From Eledone cirrhosa (lineage: Eukaryota; Mollusca; Cephalopoda; Octopoda; Eledonidae): a DNA stretch of 64,000 bases. The position numbers and the translations under genes are program-made. Under the pieces are notes generated by a model. That model made no database searches and had not been told where the DNA came from. It saw only the letters and a program-made list of their open reading frames with translations. Of this stretch, positions 50,601 through 62,000 are shown one piece after another. The stretch is taken from the NCBI GenBank assembly GCA_964016885.1, contig OZ024748.1:37773047-37837046 (forward strand). Direction: 5' to 3'. The first letter of the stretch is position 1. The number at the start of each line of letters is the position of its first letter.

Positions 50601-52860
50601 AGTGTTGTGATTAAAAAGAAGGAAAAATATAAAGAATGTTGCGAAGGAGGTAAGAGTGTTGGTTAAAAAGAAGGAAAAATATAAAGTATGTTGCAAAGGA
50701 GGTAAGTGTTGTGATTAAAAAAAAGGAAAAATATAAAGAATGTTGCGAAGTAGGTAAGAGTGTTGATTAAAAAGAAGGAAAAATATAATGAATGTTGCGA
50801 AGGAGGTAAGTGTTGTGATTAAAAAAAGGAAAAATATACAGAATGTTACGAATGAGGTAAGTTTTGCGATTAAAAAGAATGAAAAATATAAAGAATGTTG
50901 CGAAGGAGGAAAGTGTTGTGATTAAAAAGAAGGATAAATATAAAGAATGTTGCGAAGAAGGTAATTGTTGCAATTAAAAAGAAAGACAAATATAAAGAAT
51001 GTTGCGAAGGAGGTAAGAGTTGTGATTAAAAAGAAGGAAAATATAAAGAATGTTGCGAAGGAGGTAAGAGTTGGGATTAAAAAGAAGGAAAAATATAAAG
51101 AATGTTGCGAAGGAGGTAAGAGTGGTGATTAAAAAGAAGGAAAAATATAAAGAATGTTGCGAAGGAGGTAAGTGTTGAGATTAAAAAGAAGGAAAAATAT
51201 AAAGAATGTTGCGAAGGAGGTAAGAGTTGTGATTAAAAAGAAGAGAAAATATAAAGAATGTTACTAAGGAGGTAAGAGTTGTGATTAAAAAGAAGGAAAA
51301 ATATAAAGAAATTTACGAAGGAGGTAAGCGTGGTGATTAAAAAGAAGGTAAACTATAAAGAATATCGTGAAGGAGGTAAGTGTTGTGTTTAAAAAGAAGG
51401 AAAAATATAAAGGAATTTACGCAGGAGGTAAGAGTGGTGATATAAAAAGAAGGAAAAATATAAAGAATATTGCGAAAGAGGTAAGTGCTGTGATTAAAAA
51501 GAAGGAAAATTATAAAGAATGTTACGAAGGAGGTAAGAGTTGTGATTAAAAAGAAGAAAAAGTATAAAGAATGTTGCGAAGGAGGTAGTGTTGTGATTAA
51601 AAAGAAGGAAAAATATAAAGAATGTTAAGAAGGAGGTAAGTGTTGTGATTAAAAAGAAGGAAAAATATGAAAAAATTTTGCGAAGGAGGTAAGTGTTGTG
51701 ATTAAAAAGAAGGAAAAATATAAAGAATGTTGCGAAGGAGGTAAGTATTGTGATTAAAAATAAGGAAAAATATAAAGAATGTTGCGAAGGGGGTAAGAGT
51801 TGTGATTAAAAAGAAAGAAAATTATTTAGAATGTTGCGAAGGAGGTAAGTGTTGTGAATAAAAAGAAGGAAAAATATAAAGAAAGTGTTGTGATTAAAAG
51901 GAAGGGAAAATATAAAGAATGTTGCGAAGGAGGTAAGAGTTCTGCTTAAAAAGAAGGAAAAATATAAAAAATGTTGCGAAGGAGGTAAGTGTTGTGATTA
52001 AAAAGAAGGAAAGATATAAAGAATGTTGCGAAGGAGGTCAGTGTTGTGATTAAAAGGAAGGGAAAATATAAAGAATGTTGCGAAGGAGGTAAGTGTTGTG
52101 ATTAAAAAAAGGAAAAATATACAGAATGTTGCGAAGGAGGTAAGTGTTGTGATTAAAAAGAATGAAAAATATAAAGAATGTTGCGAAGGAGGAAAGTGTT
52201 GTGATTAAAAAGAAGGATAAATATAAAGAATGTTGCGAAGAAGGTAATTGTTGCAATTAAAAAGAAAGACAAATATAAAGAATGTTGCGAAGGAGGTAAG
52301 AGTTGTGATTAAAAAGAAGGAAAATATAAAGAATGTTGCGAAGGAGGTAAGAGTTGTGATTAAAAAGAAGGAAAAATATAAAGAAACTTACGAAGGAGGT
52401 AAGAGTTGTGATTAAAAAGAAGAAAAAATATAAAGAATGTTGCGAAGGAGGTAAGTGTTGTGATTAAAAAGAAGGAAAAATATAAAGAATGTTACGAAGG
52501 AGGTAAGAGTGGTGATTAAAAAGAAGGAAAAATATAAAGAATATTGCGAAGGAGGTAAGTGTTGTGTTTAAAAAGAAGGAAAAATATAAAGAATGTTGCG
52601 TAAGAGGTAAGTCTTGTGATTAAAAAGAAGGAAAAATATAAAGAATGATGCGAAGGAGGTAGAGTTGTGATTAAAAAGAAGGAATAATATAAAGAATGTT
52701 GCGAAGGAGGTAAGTGTTGTGATTAAAAAGAAGGAAAAATATAGAGAATGTTGCGAAGGAGGTAAGTGTTGTGATTAAAAAGAAGGAAAAACATAAAGAA
52801 TGTTGCGAAGGGGGTAAGAGTTGTGATTAAAAAGAAAGAAAATTATTTAGAATGTTGCGA
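50601..52860 (+). repeat. Mosaic segment joining copies of two distant HOR families
   Basis: From about 50845 to 51892 the sequence follows the 2629-bp family at a constant offset of 7408 bp (GTTTTGCG 50861 versus 43453; segment 51367 versus 43959). From about 51893 it switches to the 2539-bp family at an offset of 23899 bp (52050 versus 28151), with one added monomer near 52750 carrying GGAAAAACATAAAG. The first 240 bases resemble the start of the 1815-bp unit. The switch point lies immediately after the 36-bp truncated monomer junction at 51884. Confidence 0.78.
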
Positions 52861-55800
52861 AGGAGGTAAGTGTTCTGAATAAAAAGAAGGAAAAATATAA
52901 AGAATGTTGCGAAGCAGGTAAGAGTGTTGATTAAAAAGAAGGAAAAATATAAAGAATGTTGAGAAGGAGGTAAGTGTTGTGATTAAAAAGTAGGAAAAAT
53001 ATAAATAATGTTGCGAAGGAGGTAAGTGTTGTGATTAAAAAGCAGTAAAAATATAAAGAATGTTACGAAGTAGGTAAGTGTTGTGATTAAAAAGAAGGAA
53101 AAATATAAAGAAATTTACGAAGGAGATAAGAGTGGTGATTAAAAGGAAGGGAAAATATAAAGAAATTGACGAAGGAGGTAAGAGTGGTGATTAAAAAGAA
53201 GGAAAAATATAAAGAATATTGCGATGGAGGTAAGTGTTGTGTTTAAAAAAAAGGAAAAATATAAAGATGTTGCGAAAGAGGTAAGTGTTCTGATTAAAAA
53301 GAAGGAAAAATATAAAGAAATTTACGAAGGAGGTAAGTGTTGTGATTAAAAAGAAGGAAAAATATAAAGACTATTGCGAAGGAGGTAATTGTTGTGTTTA
53401 CAAAGAAGGAAAAATATAAAGATATTGCGAAAGAGTTAAGTGTTGTGATTAAAAAGAAGGAAAAATATAAAGAATGTTGCGAAGGAGGTCAGAGTTGTGT
53501 TTAAAAAGAAGGAAAAATATAAAGAATGTTGCGAAGGAGGTAAGTGTGGTGATTAAAAAGAAGGAAAAATATAAAGAAGTTGCGAAGGAGGTAAGAGTGG
53601 TGATAAAAAGAAGGAAATATATAAAGAATGTTGCGAAGGAGGTAAGTGTTGTGATTAAAAAGAAGAAAAAATATAAAGAATGTTGCGAAGGGGGTAAGAG
53701 TTGTGATTAAAAAGAAAGAAAAATATAAAGAATGATGCGAAGGAGGAAAGTGTTGTGATTTAAAGAAGGACAAACATAAGGAATGTTGCGAAGGAGGTAA
53801 GTGTTGTGTTTAAAAAGAAGGAAAAATATAAAGAAATTTACGAAGGAGGTAAGAGTGGTGATTAAAAAGAAGGAAAAATATAAAAATTGTTGCGAAGGAG
53901 GTAAGTGTTGTGATTAAAAAGAAGGAAAAATATAAAGAATGTTGCGAAGGAGGTAAGTATTGTGATTAAAAATAAGGAAAAATATGAAGAATGTTGCGAA
54001 AGAGGTAAGAGTTGTGATTAAAAAGAAGGAATAATATAAAGAATGTTGCGAAAGAGGTAAGTGTTGTGATTAATAAGAAGGAAAAATATAGAGAATGTTG
54101 CGTAGGAGGTAAGTGTTGTAATTAAAAAGAAGGGAAAATATAAAGAATGTTGCGAAGGGGGTAAGAGTTGTGATTAAAAAGAAAGAAAATTATTTAGAAT
54201 GTTGCGAAGGAGGTAAGTGTTGTGAATAAAAAGAAGGAAAAATATAAAGAAAGTGTTGTGATTAAAAAGAAGTAACAATATAAAGAATGTTGCGAAGGAG
54301 GTAAGTATTGTGATTAAAAAGAAAGAAAAATATAAAAAATGTTGCGAAGGAGGTAAGCGTTGTGATTAAAAGGAAGGGAAAATATAAAGAATGTTGCGAA
54401 GGAGGTAAGAGTTGTGCTTAAAAAGAAGGAAAAATATAAAAAATGTTGCGAAGGAGGTAAGTGTTGTGATTAAAAAGAAGGAAAAATATAAAGAATGTTG
54501 CGAAGGAGGTCAGTGTTGTGATTAAAAGGAAGGGAAAATATAAAGAATGTTGCGAAGGAGGTAAGTGTTGTGATTAAAAAAAGGAAAAATATACAGAATG
54601 TTAAGAAGGAGGTAAGTGTTGTGATTAAAAAGAAGGATAAATATAAGGAAATTTACGAAGGAGGTAAGAGTGGTGATTAAAAAGAAGGAAAAATATAAAA
54701 ATTGTTGCGAAGGAGGTAAGTGTTGTGATTAAAAAGAAGGAAAAATATAAAGAATGTTGCGAAGGAGGTAAGAGTTGTGATTAAAAAGAAGGAATAATAT
54801 AAAGAATGTTGCGAAGGAGGTAAGTGTTGTGATTAATAAGAAGGAAAAATATAGAGAATGTTGCGAAGGAGGTAAGTGTTGTGATTAAAAAGAAGGAAAA
54901 ATATAAAGAATGTTGCGAAGGGGGTAAGAGTTGTGATTGAAAAGAAAGAAAATTATTTAGAATGTTGCGAAGGAGGTAAGTATTGTGAATAAAAAGAAGG
55001 AAAAATATAAAGAAAGTGTTGTGATTAAAAAGAAGTAACAATATAAAGAATGTTGCGAAGGGGGTAAGTATTGTGATTAAAAAGAAGGAAAAATATAAAA
55101 AATGTTGCGAAGGAGGTAAGTGTTGTGATTAAAAAGAAGGAAAAATATAAAGAATGTTGCGAAGGAGGTAAGTGTTGTGATTAAAAGGAAGGGAAAATAT
55201 AAAGAATGTTGCGAAGGAGGTAAGAGTTGTGCTTAAAAAGAAGGAAAAATATAAAAAATGTTGCGAAGGAGGTAAGTGTTGTGATTAAAAAGAAGGAAAA
55301 ATATAAAGAATGTTGCGAAGGAGGTCAGTGTTGTGATTAAAAGGAAGGGAAAATATAAAGAATGTTGCGAAGGAGGTAAGTGTTGTGATTAAAAAAAGGA
55401 AAAATATACAGAATGTTGCGAAGAAGGGAAGTGTTGTGATTAAAAAGAATGAAAAATATAAAGAATGTTGCGAAGGAGGAAAGTGTTGTGATTAAAAAGA
55501 AGGATAAATATAAAGAATGTTGCGAAGAGGGTAATTGTTGCAATTAAAAAGAAAGACAAATATAAAGAATGTTGCGAAGGAGGTAAGAGTTGTGATTAAA
55601 AAGAAGGAAAATATAAAGAATGTTGCGAAGGAGGTAAGAGTTGTGATTAAAAAGAAGGAAAAATATAAAGAAACTTACGAAGGAGGTAAGAGTTGTGATT
55701 AAAAAGAAGGAAAAATATAAAGAATGTTGCAAAGGCGGTAAGTGTTGTGATTAAAAAGAAGGAAAAATATAAAGAATGTTACGAAGGAGGTAAGAGTGGT

Positions 55801-58800
55801 GATTAAAAAGAAGGAAAAATATAAAGAATATTGCGAAGGAGGTAAGTGTTGTGTTTAAAAAGAAGGAAAAATATAAAGAATGTTGCGTAAGAGGTAAGTC
55901 TTGTGATTAAAAAGAAGGAAAATTATAAAGAATGTTGCTAAGGAGGTAAGTGCTGTGATTAAAAAAAGGAAAAATATAAAGAATGTTACGAAGGAGGTAA
56001 CAGTTGTGATTAAAGAGAAGGAAAAATATAAATATTGTTGCGAAGGAGGTAAGTGTTGTGATTAAAAAGAAGGAAAAATATAAAGAACGTTGCGAAGGAG
56101 GTAAGTGTTGTGATTAAAAATAAGGAAAAATATAAAGAATGATGCGAAGGAGGTAGAGTTGTGATTAAAAAGAAGGAATAATATAAAGAATGTTGCGAAG
56201 GAGGTAAGTGTTGTGATTAAAAAAAGGAAAAATATACAGAATTTTGCGAAGGAGGTAAGTGTTCTGATTAAAAAGAAGGAAAAATATAAAGAATGTTGCG
56301 AAGGAGGAAAGTGTTGTGATTAAAAGGAAGGATAAATATAAAGAATGTTGCGAAGGAGGTAATTGTTGCAATTAAAAAGAAAGACAAATATAAAGAATGT
56401 TGCGAAAGATGTAAGTGTTGTGATTAAAAAGAAGGAAAAATATAAAGAATGTTGCGAAGCAGGTAAGAGTGTTGATTAAAAAGAAGGAAAAATATAAAGA
56501 ATGTTGAGAAGGAGGTAAGTGTTGTGATTAAAAAGTAGGAAAAATATAAATAATGTTGCGAAGGAGGTAAGTGTTGTGATTAAAAAGCAGGAAAAATATA
56601 AAGAATGTTACGAAGTAGGTAAGTGTTGTGATTAAAAAGAAGGAAAAATATAAAGAAATTTACGAAGGAGATAAGAGTGGTGATTAAAAGGAAGGGAAAA
56701 TATAAAGAAATTGACGAAGGAGGTAAGAGTGGTGATTAAAAAGAAGGAAAAATATAAAGAATATTGCGATGGAGGTAAGTGTTGTGTTTAAAAAAAAGGA
56801 AAAATATAAAGATGTTGCGAAAGAGGTAAGTGTTCTGATTAAAAAGAAGGAAAAATATAAAGAAATTTACGAAGGAGGTAAGTGTTGTGATTAAAAAGAA
56901 GGAAAAATATAAAGACAATTGCGAAGGAGGTAAGTGTTGTGTTTAAAAAGAAGGGAAAATATAAAGATATTGCGAAAGAGTTAAGTGTTGTGATTAAAAA
57001 GAAGGAAAAATATAAAGAATGTTGCGAAGGAGGTCAGAGTTGTGTTTAAAAAGAAGGAAAAATATAAAGAATGTTGCGAAGGAGGTAAGTGTGGTGATTA
57101 AAAAGAAGGAAAAATATAAAGAAGTTGCGAAGGAGGTAAGAGTGGTGATAAAAAGAAGGAAAAATATAAAGAATGTTGCGAAGGAGGTAAGTGTGGTGAT
57201 TAAAAAGAAGAAAAAATATAAAGAATGTTGCGAAGGGGGTAAGAGTTGTGATTAAAAAGAAAGAAAAATATAAAGAATGATGCGAAGGAGGAAAGTGTTG
57301 TGATTTAAAGAAGGACAAATATAAGGAATGTTGCGAAGGAGGTAAGTGTTGTGTTTAAAAAGAAGGAAAAATATAAAGAAATTTACGAAGGAGGTAAGAG
57401 TGGTGATATAAAAAGAAGGAAAAATATAAAGAATATTGCGAAAGAGGTAAGTGTTGTGATTAAAAAGAAGAAAAAGTATAAAGAATGTTGCGAAGGAGGT
57501 AGTGTTGTGATTAAAAAGAAGGAAAAATATAAAGAATGTTAAGAAGGAGGTAAGTGTTGTGATTAAAAAGAAGGATAAATATAAGGAAATTTACGAAGGA
57601 GGTAAGAGTGGTGATTAAAAAGAAGGAAAAATATAAAAATTGTTGCGAAGGAGGTAAGTGTTGTGATTAAAAAGAAGGAAAAATATAAAGAATGTTGCGA
57701 AGGAGGTAAGTATTGTGATTAAAAATAAGGAAAAATATAAAGAATGTTGCGAAGGAGGTAAGAGTTGTGATTAAAAAGAAGGAATAATATAAAGAATATT
57801 GCGACGGAGGTAAGTGTTGTGATTAATAAGAAGGAAAAATATAGAGAATGTTGCGTAGGAGGTAAGTGTTGTGATTAAAAAGAAGGAAAAATATAAAGAA
57901 TGTTGCGAAGGGGGTAAGAGTTGTGATTAAAAAGAAAGAAAATTATTTAGAATGTTGCGCAGGAGGTAAGTGTTGTGAATAAAAAGAAGGAAAAATATAA
58001 AGAAAGTGTTGTGATTAAAAAGAAGTAACAATATAAAGAATGTTGCGAAGGAGGTAAGTATTGTGATTAAAAAGAAAGAAAAATATAAAAAATGTTGCGA
58101 AGGAGGTAAGTGTTGTGATTAAAAAGAAGGAAAAATATAAAGAATGTTGCGAAGGAGGTAAGTGTTGTGATTAAAAGGAAGGGAAAATATAAAGAATGTT
58201 GCGAAGGAGGTAAGAGTTGTGCTTAAAAAGAAGGAAAAATATAAAAAATGTTGCGAAGGAGGTAAGTGTTGTGATTAAAAAGAAGGAAAAATATAAAGAA
58301 TGTTGCGAAGGAGGTCAGTGTTGTGATTAAAAGGAAGGGAAAATATAAAGAATGTTGCGAAGGAGGTAAGTGTTGTGATTAAAAAAAGGAAAAATATACA
58401 GAATGTTAAGAAGGAGGTAAGTGTTGTGATTAAAAAGAAGGATAAATATAAGGAAATTTACGAAGGAGGTAAGAGTGGTGATTAAAAAGAAGGAAAATAT
58501 AAAGAATGTTGCGAAGGAGGTAAGAGTTGTGATTAAAAAGAAGGAAAAATATAAAGAAACTTACGAAGGAGGTAAGAGTTGTGATTAAAAAGAAGGAAAA
58601 ATATAAAGAATGTTACGAAGGAGGTAAGAGTGGTGATTAAAAAGAAGGAAAAATATAAAGAATATTGCGAAGGAGGTAAGTGTTGTGTTTAAAAAGAAGG
58701 AAAAATATAAAGAATGTTGCGTAAGAGGTAAGTCTTGTGATTAAAAAGAAGGAAAATTATAAAGAATGTTGCTAAGGAGGTAAGTGTTGTGATTAAAAAA

Positions 58801-59030
58801 AGGAAAAATATAAAGAATGTTACGAAGGAGGTAACAGTTGTGATTAAAGAGAAGGAAAAATATAAAAATTGTTGCGAAGGAGGTAAGTGTTGTGATTAAA
58901 AAGAAGGAAAAATATAAAGAACGTTGCGAAGGAGGTAAGTGTTGTGATTAAAAATAAGGAAAAATATTAAGAATGATGCGAAGGAGGTAGAATTGTGATT
59001 AAAAAGAAGGAATAATATAAAGAATGTTGC
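52861..59030 (+). repeat. HOR block: long 3545-3805-bp unit, two copies, second internally deleted
   Basis: GAAGCAGG at 52911 and 56456, and segments at 53474 and 57019, are 3545 bp apart. The spacing grows to 3753 bp (54252 to 58005, four monomers more) and then 3805 bp (54602 to 58406, one more). It then falls to 2835 bp (56456 to 59291), because the second copy lacks a run matching about 54680-55590 and one further monomer near 55735. Every change is close to a whole number of monomers. Repeat-derived frames at 53501-53773 and 57046-57318 are shadows of the repeat. Confidence 0.82.
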
Positions 59031-62000
59031 GAAGGAGGTAAGTGTTGTGATTAAAAAAAAGGAAAAATATACAGAATGTTGCGAAGGAGGTAAGTGTTCT
59101 GATTAAAAAGAAGGAAAAATATAAAGAATGTTGCGAAGGAGGAAAGTGTTGTGATTAAAAAGAAGGATAAATATAAAGAATGTTGCGAAGGAGGTAATTG
59201 TTGCAATTAAAAAGAAAGACAAATATAAAGAATGTTGCGAAAGATGTAAGTGTTGTGATTAAAAAGAAGGAAAAATATAAAGAATGTTGCGAAGCAGGTA
59301 AGAGTGTTGATTAAAAAGAAGGAAAAATATAAAGAATGTTGAGAAGGAGGTAAGTGTTGTGATTAAAAAGTAGGAAAAATATAAATAATGTTGCGAAGGA
59401 GGTAAGTGTTGTGATTAAAAAGCAGGAAAAATATAAAGAATGTTACGAAGTAGGTAAGTGTTGTGATTAAAAAGAAGGAAAAATATAAAGAAATTTACGA
59501 AGAAGATAAGAGTGGTGATTAAAAGGAAGGGAAAATATAAAGAAATTGACGAAGGAGGTAAGAGTGGTGATTAAAAAGAAGGAAAAATATAAAGAATATT
59601 GCGATGGAGGTAAGTGTTGTGTTTAAAAAAAAGGAAAAATATAAAGATGTTGCGAAAGAGGTAAGTGTTCTGATTAAAAAGAAGGAAAAATATAGAGAAT
59701 GTTGCGAAGGAGGTAGAGTTGTGATTAAAAAGAAGGAATAATATAAAGAATGTTGCGAAGGAGGTAAGTGTTGTGATTAAATAGAAGGAAAAATATAGAG
59801 AATGTTGCGAAGGAGGTAAGTGTTGTGATTAAAAAGGAAAAACATAAAGAATGTTGCGAAGGGGGTAAGAGTTGTGTTAAAAAGAAAGAAAATTATTTAG
59901 AATGTTGCGAAGGAGGTAAGTGTTCTGAATAAAAAGAAGGAAAAATATAAAGAATGTTGCGAAGGAGGTAACAGTTGTGATTAAAAAGAAGGAAAAATAT
60001 AAAAAATGTTGCGAATGAGGTAAGTGTTGTGATTAAAAAGAAGGAAAAATATAAAGGATGTTGCGAAGGAGGTAAGTGTTGTGATTAAAAGGAAGGGAAA
60101 ATATAAAAATGTTGCGAAGGAGGTAACAGTTGTGATTAAAAAGAGGAACAAATATAAAAAATGTTGCGAAGGAGGTAAGTGTTGTGATTAAAAAGAAGGA
60201 AAAATAAAAAGAATGTTGCGAAGGAGGTCAGTGTTGTGATTAACAGGAAGGGAAAATATAAAGAATGTTGCGAAGGAGGTAAGTGTTGTGATTAAAAAAA
60301 AGGAAAAATATACAGAATGTTGCGAAGGAGGTAAGTGTTGTGATTAAAAAGAAGGAAAAATATAAAGAATGTTGCGAAGGAGGAAAGTGTTGTGATTAAA
60401 AAGAAGGAAAAATATAAAGAATGTTGCGAAGCAGGTAAGAGTGTTGATTAAAAAGAAGGAAAAATATAAAGAATGTTGAGAAGGGGGTAAGTGTTGTGAT
60501 TAAAAAGTAGGAAAAATATAAATAATGTTGCGAAGGAGGTAAGTGTTGTGATTAAAAAGCAGGAAAAATATAAAGAATGTTACGAAGTAGGTAAGTGTTG
60601 TGATTAAAAAGAAGGAAAAATATAAAGAAATTTACGAAGGAGATAAGAGTGGTGATTAAAAAGAAGGGAAAATATAAAGAAATTTACGAAGGAGGTAAGA
60701 GTGGTGATTAAAAAGAAGGAAAATATAAAGAATGTTGCGAAGGAGGTGAGAGTTGTGATTAAAAAGAAGGAAAAATATAAAGAAACTTACGAAGGAGGTA
60801 AGAGTTGTGATTAAAAAGAAGGAAAAATATAAAGAATGTTACGAAGGAGGTAAGAGTGGTGATTAAAAAGAAGGAAAAATATAAAGAATATTGCGAAGGA
60901 GGTAAGTGTTGTGTTTAAAAAGAAGGAAAAATATAAAGAATGTTGCGTAAGAGGTAAGTCTTGTGATTAAAAAGAAGGAAAATTATAAAGAATGTTGCTA
61001 AGGAGGTAAGTGTTGTGATTAAAAAAAGGAAAAATATAAAGAATGTTACGAAGGAGGTAACAGTTGTGATTAAAGAGAAAGAAAATTATTTAGAATGTTG
61101 CGAAGGAGGTAAGTGTTGTGATTAAAAAAAAGGAAAAATATACAGAATGTTGCGAAGGAGGTAAGTGTTCTGATTAAAAAGAAGGAAAAATATAAAGAAT
61201 GTTGCGAAGGAGGAAAGTGTTGTGATTAAAAAGAAGGATAAATATAAAGAATGTTGCGAAGGAGGTAATTGTTGCAATTAAAAAGAAAGACAAATATAAA
61301 GAATGTTGCGAAAGATGTAAGTGTTGTGATTAAAAAGAAGGAAAAATATAAAGAATGTTGCGAAGCAGGTAAGAGTGTTGATTAAAAAGAAGGAAAAATA
61401 TAAAGAATGTTGAGAAGGAGGTAAGTGTTGTGATTAAAAAGTAGGAAAAATATAAATAATGTTGCGAAGGAGGTAAGTGTTGTGATTAAAAAGCAGGAAA
61501 AATATAAAGAATGTTACGAAGTAGGTAAGTGTTGTGATTAAAAAGAAGGAAAAATATAAAGAAATTTACGAAGAAGATAAGAGTGGTGATTAAAAGGAAG
61601 GGAAAATATAAAGAAATTGACGAAGGAGGTAAGAGTGGTGATTAAAAAGAAGGAAAAATATAAAGAATATTGCGATGGAGGTAAGTGTTGTGTTTAAAAA
61701 AAAGGAAAAATATAAAGATGTTGCGAAAGAGGTAAGTGTTCTGATTAAAAAGAAGGAAAAATATAGAGAATGTTGCGAAGGAGGTAGAGTTGTGATTAAA
61801 AAGAAGGAATAATATAAAGAATGTTGCGAAGGAGGTAAGTGTTGTGATTAAATAGAAGGAAAAATATAGAGAATGTTGCGAAGGAGGTAAGTGTTGTGAT
61901 TAAAAAGGAAAAACATAAAGAATGTTGCGAAGGGGGTAAGAGTTGTGATTAAAAAGAAAGAAAATTATTTAGAATGTTGCGAAGGAGGTAAGTGTTCTGA

